DNA from: Pleurocapsa minor GSE-CHR-MK 17-07R
GTDB taxonomy: Bacteria; Chloroflexota; Anaerolineae; Aggregatilineales; Phototrophicaceae
NCBI GenBank assembly: GCA_019359125.1
Contig: JAHHHY010000014.1
Span: forward strand, 1 to 64,000
DNA length: 64,000 nucleotides
Reading direction: 5' to 3'
Below are positions 52,611 to 61,457 of this stretch, one piece after another; within the stretch, counting starts at the first letter, position 1, and each line of letters opens with the position of its first letter. The notes beneath the pieces are model-generated. The model worked only from the letters and a program-made list of their open reading frames with translations. It did no database searches and was not told the origin of the DNA. Position numbers and translations under genes: made by a program.

Positions 52611-55121
52611 TTATTGGAGCACGGGCAGGGTGAGATAGTCCTCTGGCACGAAAAACGAGCCTTCGGTGGTGCCCTGGGGCACGATCTTCTTCAGGCGCTC
52701 GTCCAGGCCGGAGGCATGCAGCCGCCCGGCAAAATAGTCCTGGAAGGCGGCCGTCACGCGGCGCACCTGTTCGGGCGTCTCGTGCACAAATTCCAGCCGG
52801 TAGTGCGCGATGCCGCTGCGCTGCATGTTGTCGAGATGCTGGCTGGCCACCTGCGCCTCCGCCCCGAACACGGTATTGCGGCAGCCCACGTCGGCCATGA
52901 CCGGATGGCTGCGCCCCTGGCTGTCGCGCAGGGCGACATCGTGCTTCTCGCACGGGTGGCCGCAGTCGAGATAGCTGGTCCCCTTCGACAGGAAGCGGCA
53001 GAACACGCAGTGCTCGGTGTGGAACACGGGCAGGTGATGATAGGCGATCACCTCAAACCGGCTTCCGCCGATGCCCGCCGCCAGCGCGCTGATCTGCTCG
53101 GCGTTCAGGTCGTGCGTGGGCGTCAGCGTGGTGATGCCCAGTTTGAAGTAAGTGTCGGCGGCGATCTGGTTGGCCGCGTTCAGGCTGAAGTCGCCGATCA
53201 GTGCGTGCTGATGCCGTCCCTGCAATGCCTCCAGCAGGCCGCCGGAGCGCACCACGATCTGGCAGTCGAGGCGCAGCAGAAAGTTGACGACGCGCTGTTC
53301 CTGCGGCTTGAGCACGCGCGGGCTGGCCACTCGCGGCGTGATGCCCGCCTCGCGGATTTTCTCCACAGCCGGGCGCAGGCCATACAGCTCCAGATAGTCG
53401 AGCGTGATGCTGGCCGGATGCATGGCGATGGCTGCATCGAGCTGGTCCGGCTTGCGCACCAGCAGATGCAGCTGAACGCCCTCGTGCTGCGCCGCATGAT
53501 GCTCCACGGCATCCAGCGCGCCTTGCAGCACGGCCAGCGCGTCATGCGTGCTGCCCGTGGGCAAGCGCGACTGCTGCTCGGCCAGCGCTTCGGTCGCCTG
53601 CTGGCGCAGCCGGTTGAGCAGCGAAGACGGGATAAACGGCTGGCCGTCGATGTCGGCGCTGATGCTGCCGAGCCGGTACGCGGTAGTGCCCAGCCGGTCG
53701 AGCTGCTGGGCGAGATAGTCCAGCGTGACACCGCGCGTATTGGCGCGTCCCAGCGGCTCGGATGCAGTCACCGTGGCGCTGATGGCGGGCTTCTTCTCCA
53801 GCGTCCAGGTGATCGCTAGTGGCTGGCCTTCGCGGGCCGTGACGTGCACCTGGACGGGCTGGCGTGCCACTGGTGCCGACGCCTGTGTGAACGGCCGGGC
53901 GGCGCGCGCCACGGTGACGTCATGCGTGCGCCACACCCAGTCGCCCGGCGCGATGCGTTCAAAGTCGATGGCGCGATTGCCAAAATACAGGTCGAGCATC
54001 GGGCCTGACGGCCGGACCTCGTACAGATGGCCGCCTTCCTCGTCGATCTCCGGGCTGCGCCAGTCGGCCGCATCGAAGACGATGCCGTCGCCTGGCTTGA
54101 GCGGGGCCGCCTGCTGGATACTCGTCGGCTCGATGCGCACGTGGTCGTCATGCACCTGCGTCACGCGCCCGCACAGCACGCCGCGATGGCGCGGGGAGCG
54201 CCCGGGCACGACCGCCTGATGGTTGGTGCCGGAGATGAAATATGGGCCCAACCCGCGTGAATACACCTGTTCCAGCGCGATTTCATCCTGCGCCGTGACC
54301 GGGCTGGGGCGCTGCTCCCACGCGGCATCGACCGCCTGACGATACGCCTGCGTGGTCAGCGCGACATATTCGGCGTCCTTATAGCGCCCCTCGATTTTGA
54401 GCGTCGAAATGCCGATATCGAGGATGTCTGGAATCTGATTGAGCGCATACAGGTCGCCCGGCGAGAGTAGATAGCGCGCATCGCCCAGCGGCGTCAGCCG
54501 GTTATCGACGATCAGGTCATAGGGCAGACGGCACGCCTGCGCGCATTTGCCCCGGTTGGCGCTGCGGCCGCCCCATGCCTCGGACGAGAAGCACTGCCCG
54601 GAATACGACACGCACAGCGCGCCGTGCACGAAAATTTCCAGCTCACATTCGGTCGCCTCGCGGATGGCGCGCATGTCCGTCAGCGACAGCTCGCGGGCCA
54701 GCACCACCCGTTTGACGCCGAAACGCTGCGCCAGCGCCACGCCTTCCGCGCTGGTGATGCTCATCTGCGTGCTGCCGTGGATGTCGACGTGCGGGGCGAT
54801 CTGGTGGGCGAGCTGCGCCATGCCCACATCCTGCACGATCAGCGCGTCGGCTCCGGCTTCGGCAATCTGCTCGATCGTCTGGGCGGCCTCGCGCAGTTCA
54901 TGGTCAAAAATCAGCGTGTTAAACGTGACGTAGCCCTTCACGCCGCGCCGGTGCAGCGTCCGCATGACGTCGGGCAGCTCCCCCAGCCCAAAGCCGACCT
55001 TGGCGCGCGCGGTGAAGTGGCGCAGGCCAAAATAGACCGCGTCGGCCCCGGCTTCAACAGCGGCGTTCAGCTGCGGCCAATAGCCTGCCGGGCTCATGAT
55101 TTCAGGTTTGACGGTCTTCAT
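52611..55121 (-). CDS. U32 family peptidase/RNA hydroxylase-like protein with DUF3656
   Basis: 836 residues. The N-terminal TIM-barrel U32 domain begins KPEIMSPAGYWPQLNAAVEA and contains EIFVHGALCVSYSGQCFSSE and NRGKCAQACRLPYDL, whose cysteines bind an Fe-S cluster in the characterised RlhA/TrhP relatives. A DUF3656-like middle (about 300-600) and a second, partly degenerate U32-like part follow, with a Cys-rich C-terminal stretch (HTEHCVFCRFLSKGTSYLDC). Relatives hydroxylate 23S rRNA or tRNA rather than cut collagen. The ATG at 55121 is chosen because homology begins there; an ATG at 55187 adds an unconserved Cys/His-rich segment. Confidence 0.9.
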   Translation of the reverse strand: MKTVKPEIMSPAGYWPQLNAAVEAGADAVYFGLRHFTARAKVGFGLGELPDVMRTLHRRGVKGYVTFNTLIFDHELREAAQTIEQIAEAGADALIVQDVGMAQLAHQIAPHVDIHGSTQMSITSAEGVALAQRFGVKRVVLARELSLTDMRAIREATECELEIFVHGALCVSYSGQCFSSEAWGGRSANRGKCAQACRLPYDLIVDNRLTPLGDARYLLSPGDLYALNQIPDILDIGISTLKIEGRYKDAEYVALTTQAYRQAVDAAWEQRPSPVTAQDEIALEQVYSRGLGPYFISGTNHQAVVPGRSPRHRGVLCGRVTQVHDDHVRIEPTSIQQAAPLKPGDGIVFDAADWRSPEIDEEGGHLYEVRPSGPMLDLYFGNRAIDFERIAPGDWVWRTHDVTVARAARPFTQASAPVARQPVQVHVTAREGQPLAITWTLEKKPAISATVTASEPLGRANTRGVTLDYLAQQLDRLGTTAYRLGSISADIDGQPFIPSSLLNRLRQQATEALAEQQSRLPTGSTHDALAVLQGALDAVEHHAAQHEGVQLHLLVRKPDQLDAAIAMHPASITLDYLELYGLRPAVEKIREAGITPRVASPRVLKPQEQRVVNFLLRLDCQIVVRSGGLLEALQGRHQHALIGDFSLNAANQIAADTYFKLGITTLTPTHDLNAEQISALAAGIGGSRFEVIAYHHLPVFHTEHCVFCRFLSKGTSYLDCGHPCEKHDVALRDSQGRSHPVMADVGCRNTVFGAEAQVASQHLDNMQRSGIAHYRLEFVHETPEQVRRVTAAFQDYFAGRLHASGLDERLKKIVPQGTTEGSFFVPEDYLTLPVLQ

Positions 55122-55216
55122 GGGGGATTTCTGGCGCTCGTGCTTGTGCGGGCAGGGGTGTTTGTCTCTGCCCGCATTATCGCACATGCTGCCGGGTTGA
55201 TAAAGTGGGGGCGGGC

Positions 55217-55633
55217 CTATCGTTTCAGCCGGCCGATGATGCGCCGGATGGCCGCCACCACGATGCCGCCGACCACACTGAAGACGAATCCTGCCCCGAT
55301 GCCCGTGAGGAAGATAGTGTCATTGCCCACCCTGCGCACTTCTGTGCCGGGCATGAAACAGGTCATTTCTGTCGTGCTGGTGGCGGTCGAGCGGTTGCCG
55401 GAAATAGCGCCGCCCGCACTGCGCGATGTGACCGATCCGCCGCTGCTGGTCTCTGTCTCCCAGCCTTCTGCGCCAGCGCAGTGCAGCGCCGCGGCGATAT
55501 TATGAGAGACCGAGGGAATCAGCGTGACGATCATCAGCGCGCAGAAACCGATGGTGAGTGTCCACAGGAACGCGCTGGTAAAAAATGAAGGTCCGCGCCT
55601 GGTCGGGGCGGGGATGGCGGGAACGGCGGTCAT
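55217..55633 (-). CDS. Small two-helix membrane protein
   Basis: 138 residues with hydrophobic helices at about 19-41 and 108-130, and a Ser/Thr/Gly-rich loop between them (SSGGSVTSRSAGGAISGNRS) containing two cysteines. The C-terminus is basic (AAIRRIIGRLKR). The topology suggests an extracellular loop held by a disulfide. No family recognised; it stands alone between U32 and the desaturase gene. Confidence 0.55.
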   Translation of the reverse strand: MTAVPAIPAPTRRGPSFFTSAFLWTLTIGFCALMIVTLIPSVSHNIAAALHCAGAEGWETETSSGGSVTSRSAGGAISGNRSTATSTTEMTCFMPGTEVRRVGNDTIFLTGIGAGFVFSVVGGIVVAAIRRIIGRLKR

Positions 55634-55790
55634 ATCGATGGCTTCTCGCTTTCAGGAATGGATGAGCGCATATTCACGCCGCATTATGGCACAGGCCGTA
55701 GTGCTGGCAAGTGCGTCCTGCATTCGCTCAATTTGTGCAATTCGTCACAAATAAGCTGGCCAGAAACGCGAATTCAGATATGATGATATT

Positions 55791-55798
55791 GAACGTTC
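55791..55798. promoter_or_regulatory. Palindrome GAACGTTC upstream of the desaturase-like gene
   Basis: GAACGTTC is a perfect 8-base palindrome, and GAACG recurs at 55816-55820. The 80 bases before the 55845 ATG are AT-rich and probably contain the promoter. An operator is possible but not shown. Confidence 0.35.
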
Positions 55799-55844
55799 AG
55801 AATGTTGTGAATTTAGAACGTGGCGCACCTGAAAGAGGCCAGGC

Positions 55845-57317
55845 ATGACGCAGGTTGGGGTGATTGGCGCGGGCATCGCGGGCATGGCGGTGGCGGCACG
55901 GTTACAGGCGCGCGGCATTTCGACACAGGTATTTGAGGCGCACGGCAAAATCGGCGGATGCGCGGGCTACTTTCGGCGGCAGGGATTCTCGTTCGATGTG
56001 GGCGCGACCACGCTGGTCGACTTTGAGCCGGGCGGGGTGGGCGATGAGCTGCTGACGGCCATCGGCATGACGCCGCCGCCGGGCGAGGCGCTTCCCGGCT
56101 ATATGGCGTGGCTGCCGGACCGGACGGTCACACTGCATCGCGACCCTGCGCGCTGGAGCGCAGAGCGCCTGGCCAGGCTGGGCGATTCTGAGGGCCACCG
56201 GCGCTTCTGGGCGTTGATTGACCGGTTGGCCTCTGCCTTCTGGGTGGCCAGCCGCAAGGGCATCCGCCTGCCGATTCAGTCCGTTCACGATGTGCTGCAC
56301 AATCTGGGCGCGCTGGGGCTGGCGCAGTTGCCGCTGGCGCGCTATCTGACCTGGACGATGGGCGATGCGCTGCGTCACTTTGGCCTGCGCGAGTGCCAGC
56401 CGTTATGCGCCCTGCTGTCGATGCTGATAGAAGACACCGTGCACGGGACGCTCGACCGCGCACCGCTGATTAATGCCGCGCTCGGCATCACCATTCGCGG
56501 GGCCGGGCTGACGCGTGCTGCGGGCGGGATGCGTGGTTTCTGGGAAGCCTTCGCGGCGCATTATCGCGGGCTGGGCGGGGATATTCGCGTGAATCACCGC
56601 GTGACGCGTATCAGCGGTCGCAAGGGCGCATTTGTGATTCACACGACACGTGGAGATTTTCAGGCCGACCAGGTGGTCTGCACGCTGCCGGTTGAGCTGA
56701 CCCAGGCGATCGCGCCGGACGCAGTGGGCAGGGCGCTGCGGCGCAAGGCAGAACGCGATGCGTCGGCACGCGGGGGCGCGCTCATCACATTCCTGGGCGT
56801 GCCCGAAGAGGAAGTTTCCGGCCAGGCCTTCACGCATCATCAGCTCTTGCAATCGTATGACCAGCCGCTGGGGAATGGCAACAACATGTTCATATCGGTC
56901 AGCGCGGCGGGCGACACGGTCAGCGCGCCGGAAGGCTGCCGTGCTGTGATGATCTCGACGCACTGCGCGCTGGAAGACTGGGAGGGGCTGGACGACCAGC
57001 AGTATGCCATGCAGCAGCGCGCCGCCGGGGAGCGTCTGACAGGGTTTGCCCGTCGCGTGTATCCCCGGCTGGGCGAACAGGCCGTGGTGTGTGAAACCGG
57101 CACCCCGCGCACATATGCCAGATTCGCGGGCAGGCCGCGGGGCGCCGTAGGCGGGGTGCGACAGACATTGTGGAACAGCAATCAGTTTGCCATCCCGCAC
57201 GATATCGGGGTGCCGGGCTTCATCCTGGCGGGCGACAGCACCTTTCCCGGCCTGGGCACAGTCGCCGGGGTGCTGGGCAGCCGCATCGCCGCCGACAAGA
57301 TACTCGCGGGGATATAA
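55845..57317 (+). CDS. CrtI/CrtD-type carotenoid desaturase or isomerase-like FAD enzyme
   Basis: 490 residues. The N-terminal dinucleotide motif is VGVIGAGIAGMAVAARLQAR, followed by VFEAHGKIGGCAGYFRRQGF. The C-terminal GFILAGDSTFPGLGTVAGVL is the FAD-binding motif of phytoene desaturases, prolycopene isomerase (CrtISO) and CrtD. FxVGATTLVDF recalls CrtISO/CrtD more than CrtI. No other carotenoid gene is in the window, so the exact step is open. Converges with the deaminase gene. Confidence 0.85.
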   Translation: MTQVGVIGAGIAGMAVAARLQARGISTQVFEAHGKIGGCAGYFRRQGFSFDVGATTLVDFEPGGVGDELLTAIGMTPPPGEALPGYMAWLPDRTVTLHRDPARWSAERLARLGDSEGHRRFWALIDRLASAFWVASRKGIRLPIQSVHDVLHNLGALGLAQLPLARYLTWTMGDALRHFGLRECQPLCALLSMLIEDTVHGTLDRAPLINAALGITIRGAGLTRAAGGMRGFWEAFAAHYRGLGGDIRVNHRVTRISGRKGAFVIHTTRGDFQADQVVCTLPVELTQAIAPDAVGRALRRKAERDASARGGALITFLGVPEEEVSGQAFTHHQLLQSYDQPLGNGNNMFISVSAAGDTVSAPEGCRAVMISTHCALEDWEGLDDQQYAMQQRAAGERLTGFARRVYPRLGEQAVVCETGTPRTYARFAGRPRGAVGGVRQTLWNSNQFAIPHDIGVPGFILAGDSTFPGLGTVAGVLGSRIAADKILAGI

Positions 57318-57328
57318 GGCGTGCCTGC

Positions 57329-57913
57329 CTAGCCCTGGCGCGCGTTGTACACCAGCGCCTGGCTGGCCGCAAAATCCCGGTAGACGGCGATGGCTTCGTC
57401 GCGCAGCACATTGTTGATCAGCGAGATGCCGCGCTTCGCCAGCTCATTTTCCCAGTCAGGATGCACCGGGCCTTCATCAAAACCAGTGATCGCTTCCAGC
57501 TCCGGCCCGCTGCCCGAAATGACCAGCTCGCGGATGCCCGACCACAGCGTCGCGCCGAAGCACATCGCGCACGGCCGCCAGTTGACGACGAACTGGTAGG
57601 CGGGCATGCCGGGGCCGCCCAGGTCATAGGTGCCGAGGATCTGCTGGGCCAGCGACAGCGTCATGACTTCGGCGTGGGCAGACGAGCAATTGTGCGCCAC
57701 CACGCGGTTGGCGCTGATGACGACGCGTTTGCCCGTGTCGCGCTCGAAGACGCCCGCCGCGAACGGCCCGCCGGTGCCGCGCTCAAAGTTCAGGCGCGAG
57801 AAGCGGATGACCGCGGCCATGCGCTCTTCCACGGTGGGCATCACTGCGGGCATCTTTTCAAGTTCTTCTGCGGCCCAGTCTGGCTGGGTGAGGTTGAAGT
57901 GGGTCACGGTCAT
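57329..57913 (-). CDS. Nucleoside/guanine deaminase-like protein
   Basis: 194 residues of the CDA/tRNA-deaminase zinc family. SSAHAEVMTLSLAQQ has the first zinc His and catalytic Glu; NWRPCAMCFGATLWSGI has the two zinc cysteines. Size and sequence fit guanine deaminase or a general nucleoside deaminase. The N-terminal 30 residues are extra relative to short forms. With the purine transporter/XDH operon at 37832-46499 it may serve purine turnover, but it is 11 kb away. Minus strand, stop 11 bases from the desaturase stop. Confidence 0.85.
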   Translation of the reverse strand: MTVTHFNLTQPDWAAEELEKMPAVMPTVEERMAAVIRFSRLNFERGTGGPFAAGVFERDTGKRVVISANRVVAHNCSSAHAEVMTLSLAQQILGTYDLGGPGMPAYQFVVNWRPCAMCFGATLWSGIRELVISGSGPELEAITGFDEGPVHPDWENELAKRGISLINNVLRDEAIAVYRDFAASQALVYNARQG

Positions 57914-58011
57914 GGGGACAGGCCTCCGGTTGATGGTGTTTCGACCGGGATAGTGTAGCGGGTCAGTGGCGAAAGGCGTAGGGGGCGGGCGTAAAGCTTT
58001 CGGGCAGAAAC

Positions 58012-59223
58012 TCAGATATTCCTGCCCTTGCCATTTCCGTTGCCGCCGCCGTTTCCACCGCCGTTGCCATTGCCGCCACCATTGCCATTTCCGCCGGTGT
58101 TACTGTTTCCATTGTCGCTGCCGCCGGCATTGCTGTTGCCATTCCCTGCGCCATTATCTCCGCTGTTCCCGCCAGAGTTGCTGCCCTCCGATTGGCCGGG
58201 TGCATCGCATGAGCCGCCTGGACAGTCGTTTCGTCCCCCGTTTTGTCCGGGCGGATTCTGCGGGTCGATGGCGCCGCTGGGCACGCCCGACGAATTGCAC
58301 GAGTTGCCCGGGCAGGGATCGGTCGTTCGGGTCGGGCGCGGGGTGCGGGTGGGCGAGAGCGTCCGCGTCAGGGTAAGTGTGTTCGTTGGCGTCAGCGACG
58401 GCGTGATGCTGGGCGTCTGCGATGGCGTCACCGTCTGCGATGCCGTCGCTGTGCTCGTGTGTGTGGCTGTCTCTGTCGCCGTATGCGATGCCGTCACTGT
58501 GGCCGTCGCTGTCGCGCTGGCTGTCGGCGTGGCCGTCAGACTGGGCGTGTGTGTGGGTGCTGGCGTATCTGTTGCGTCTGCCGCTGGCTGGCCGATACTA
58601 TCACTTTGCTCAGCCACCAGAATGACCAGATCGAGCACACGTGATTGTGCGGACTGGAATTCCGGGCTGGACAGCACCGCGGCGCTGGCGCTCAGGCGCG
58701 CGGACTGCACGCCCTGTACGGCTTCCGCCAGCAGGGCATCATCGGGCTGGCCGCGCAATTGCAGCGCCTGGGCTTCCTCGGCACGGCGCAGGGCATGGTC
58801 AAGCTGCAGGCGTGCCTGTGCATCCGGATCGGTCGTCAGCACCAGCGCTGCGCGTTCCAGCGTGCGTTTGACCAGATAAAGCGGATTCCCCGGCAGGCTG
58901 GATGCAGACGCCGGGATCAGCCCGGCCGTGAGCAGCGCCAGAATCAGGCTGGCGGCGATTGCCCAGCGGCTGGCCATTTCGGCCCAGCGGCGGGCAGGTT
59001 TTTGCCCTCGCGGACGCGGCAGGGCATCGAAAGCATTCAGCATACGCGCTTCCATGCGCTGGAGCGCGGCCTCAGAAAGCTCGGCAGTCGGCAGCGCAGA
59101 GACCTGCGTCGCCAGATTCACCAGCGGGTCGTTTGTGCGCGGCGGGCGGCTGGTCTCGCCGGGTGGCAGCACCTGGTCGAGGCGGCGGGCGAGCTGCTCC
59201 TCGCGGGAGAATAACTCACTCAT
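58012..59223 (-). CDS. Anti-sigma-factor-like DUF5667 protein with Thr-rich and Gly/Asn-rich extracellular tail
   Basis: 403 residues. Residues 1-88 are cytoplasmic and would hold the sigma factor. A membrane helix lies at about 90-110 (RWAIAASLILALLTAGLIPA). Residues 115-210 form a helical DUF5667-like domain (GNPLYLVKRTLERAALVLTT). Residues 215-300 are Thr/Ser/Pro-rich (ATATATVTASHTATETATHT) and the last 100 are Gly/Asn/Ser repeats (NGNGGGNGNGGGNGGGNGNG), all expected outside the cell. The ATG overlaps the sigma-gene stop by eight bases. Such pairs control envelope or surface regulons. Confidence 0.85.
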   Translation of the reverse strand: MSELFSREEQLARRLDQVLPPGETSRPPRTNDPLVNLATQVSALPTAELSEAALQRMEARMLNAFDALPRPRGQKPARRWAEMASRWAIAASLILALLTAGLIPASASSLPGNPLYLVKRTLERAALVLTTDPDAQARLQLDHALRRAEEAQALQLRGQPDDALLAEAVQGVQSARLSASAAVLSSPEFQSAQSRVLDLVILVAEQSDSIGQPAADATDTPAPTHTPSLTATPTASATATATVTASHTATETATHTSTATASQTVTPSQTPSITPSLTPTNTLTLTRTLSPTRTPRPTRTTDPCPGNSCNSSGVPSGAIDPQNPPGQNGGRNDCPGGSCDAPGQSEGSNSGGNSGDNGAGNGNSNAGGSDNGNSNTGGNGNGGGNGNGGGNGGGNGNGKGRNI

Positions 59224-59860
59224 GATCGCCCCTCAGGTAATGGCGGGCTTTCTGCGGGCTGCCCATCAGCTCGGACAGGCGCAGCAGCGCGCGGTGCTGG
59301 ATCGTCTTGACGGCGGTGCTGCTCTTGCCCAGCAGCGCGGCGACTTCCTCGTGGCTGTTGCGCTCGACAAAGCGCAGGATCAGCACCATCTGGTGTTCTT
59401 CGGGAAGCTGATTCATCGCCGCGCGCAGCGACTCCACGGTTTGTCCTTCGATAAAGACTTCTTCGCTGGCGGGTGTATCGTCGTCCAGATTATCCTGCAG
59501 GGCTTCATTCAGCCTGTTGGACTTGCTGCGATAAAAGTCTGACACGCGGGATGCGGCAATGCGATACAGCCAGGCCTCAAAAGGCGCGCCGGTCGTCTTG
59601 TAGGCGGGCAGTCCCTCCACCATGCGCACAAAGACATCGGCGGTGGCGTCTTCGGCATCGCTGGCCGTGGGCAGTCGGGTTGAAAAATAGCGGTGGATAC
59701 GGCGCACATAGGCGCGATACAGGATGGAGACGGCCTCGCGGTCGCCGGCCTGCGCGCGCTGCACCAGATGGGGGATATCAAGCGACACACTCGCCGGATC
59801 GTCTTCCGGGAATGCGCCTGCCAGGATGCCCATCAGGGCAATGATTTCGGTGAATCCCAT
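59216..59860 (-). CDS. ECF RNA polymerase sigma factor
   Basis: 214 residues from the ATG at 59860. Region 2 reads LVQRAQAGDREAVSILYRAY, with the -10-contact helix DAEDATADVFVRMVEG. Region 4 is MNQLPEEHQMVLILRFVERN followed by SHEEVAALLGKSSTAVKTIQ, a normal helix-turn-helix. The frame stays open to 60067, but no sigma-like residues lie upstream and GGCAGG precedes 59860. It overlaps its anti-sigma gene by eight bases. Confidence 0.9.
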   Translation of the reverse strand: MGFTEIIALMGILAGAFPEDDPASVSLDIPHLVQRAQAGDREAVSILYRAYVRRIHRYFSTRLPTASDAEDATADVFVRMVEGLPAYKTTGAPFEAWLYRIAASRVSDFYRSKSNRLNEALQDNLDDDTPASEEVFIEGQTVESLRAAMNQLPEEHQMVLILRFVERNSHEEVAALLGKSSTAVKTIQHRALLRLSELMGSPQKARHYLRGDHE

Positions 59861-60197
59861 CCTGCCTGCCTGCTGACATCGTCTGGTGCGGACCGCACCA
59901 TGATGAACGTATGCCCACACCCATTCTAGCTTATTGGGGCCGGGTTGTTCATAAACATGCACAGTTAAGTCGCTCAGGCGCGGCAAACAGGTCCGGAACA
60001 GCAGCATATCTGCCGGGTATTCGGCGTGGCGGAAGCTGCTGGGCGGGGCTGTCTGCAATGCGATCATGTTGGGCCATCATGTGTGAAAGTTGTTACATCC
60101 CTAAGAACGCTGGTGTATGGGCCAATGTCGCAGGGCAATCAGGCTGACTTTAGTACTGGGAGGATGTTCGCAGGTCAGGCGCAGGTCTTCCACTGGT
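59861..60197. other. 337-base spacer before the sigma gene
   Basis: No gene with protein-like composition. The minus-strand frame upstream of the sigma ATG is open but looks non-coding. It should hold the promoter of the sigma/anti-sigma unit and the end of the TadG-like transcript; no clear terminator or promoter was found. Confidence 0.4.
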
Positions 60198-61457
60198 TTA
60201 TTCCGAGACGACGACATGCGCCGGGATGGGATCGAGCAGATCCGGGTCATAGACCATGTTCGTGCTGGAGGCGCTGAAATTGACGGTCTTGGCCACCACC
60301 GCGCCGATGATATTCAGGTCACTGCCGGACACGCTGGCCCCGCCATTGGGCGCATAGAATACCCCATACCATTGAATGCTGCTGCCTGAAATCTTGATGG
60401 CATCGGTGCCACAGTTGGTGGTTTCGTCAGCGATGACGAGGAATCCGGCCACATAGTAGTAGGCATTCATACCGCTGCTGAAGTCGACCGAGCCTGTGGC
60501 GGCGATGGTTATGCCGCGCGCACCGATGGTGGCGTTGTTAATGACCACATCTCCCTCGACATAGTACAGCCCCTCCAGCGTGCGTCCGTTCGGACGCCAG
60601 GCACCGTTGCGGAAATCCGGATCAGGGTTATCGGGCCCGATGATGGTGCGGATGGGCGCGTCGGTGTCGTTCCAGTAGCGTCCGTTGGGCCCGAACTCGT
60701 GCACCGAAAAGTAGGTGGCCAGCGGATTTTCGAGGGTCGCGTCGGGGTCCGCCACGGCAGTGGGGGTGAACGACGTGTTACTGCTGGCGGAGGTATCAAT
60801 TCCGCCGACCGCGACTGCGCCGCCAATCACGGCCCCGTCACTGCCTGCCACGTGAATGTCGTTGTTGCTGTGCATGGCCACGGCGCTGTCGACGGACCAG
60901 TCTGAGCCGGTCAGGTCTATGGTGTTCTGGCAGCTGTCCGAGATGCCGAACAGGGCGGGCACAGTGGCCGGGTCAAATGGTTCGCTGCAGCGCCCCACCG
61001 CGCGGCTGGTGACCTCCAGCGGGCCGGGATACACGACCTGAATGAAATACGAGGGCTTTTGCGCCGTGATGGTGACTTCCACATAATCCACATCGCCAAC
61101 GCCAGCGCCTGCCAGCGGCGGATTGTTCACGATGACCGTGTTGGAGGTGCCGTTGTTGTCGAAGCCATTGCGACCAGCGGCCTGATATCCGGCGAATTCG
61201 ACCACGTTCGGGTCTTCGCTGGTGCAGCGGGCATACGTCGCTGCGATGACCGCTGCATCGGTCGCGTTCTGGATGTCGCGGTAGAGGAAGAACAGCCCGC
61301 CGCCGTCAACTGCCAGGCCGAGGATGGCGATCAGCGCCACCATCAGCAGTGCCATAAAGACAATCGCCTGGCCGGATTGCAGTCCCGGGGCCTTCCTGCC
61401 CGTGTGGTCGGGTGTAGGTCTGGTCGTGTTCATGCTGCGTCCCTGTGGCCTCCTCAT
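60198..61457 (-). CDS. TadG-like pilus-assembly-family protein
   Basis: 419 residues (411 if the ATG at 61433 is used). The N-terminal hydrophobic helix GQAIVFMALLMVALIAILGL followed by AVDGGGLFFLYRDIQNATDA is the Tad/TadG-like signature: a single anchor and a pilin-like start. The rest is a beta-rich extracellular part with aromatic, Asn and Gly residues, without a clear von Willebrand domain. The ATG at 61457 overlaps the upstream stop as ATGA, suggesting coupled translation with the repeat protein. No other Tad genes are in the window. Confidence 0.8.
   Translation of the reverse strand: MRRPQGRSMNTTRPTPDHTGRKAPGLQSGQAIVFMALLMVALIAILGLAVDGGGLFFLYRDIQNATDAAVIAATYARCTSEDPNVVEFAGYQAAGRNGFDNNGTSNTVIVNNPPLAGAGVGDVDYVEVTITAQKPSYFIQVVYPGPLEVTSRAVGRCSEPFDPATVPALFGISDSCQNTIDLTGSDWSVDSAVAMHSNNDIHVAGSDGAVIGGAVAVGGIDTSASSNTSFTPTAVADPDATLENPLATYFSVHEFGPNGRYWNDTDAPIRTIIGPDNPDPDFRNGAWRPNGRTLEGLYYVEGDVVINNATIGARGITIAATGSVDFSSGMNAYYYVAGFLVIADETTNCGTDAIKISGSSIQWYGVFYAPNGGASVSGSDLNIIGAVVAKTVNFSASSTNMVYDPDLLDPIPAHVVVSE

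Noticed and set aside
58028..58200. Repetitive GC-rich stretch as a possible CRISPR or tandem repeat array
   Set aside because: It encodes the Gly/Asn-rich tail of the anti-sigma protein in frame; there are no unique spacers.
59861..60067. 69-residue N-terminal extension of the sigma factor
   Set aside because: No sigma-like content; a ribosome-site-like GGCAGG precedes the internal ATG at 59860.
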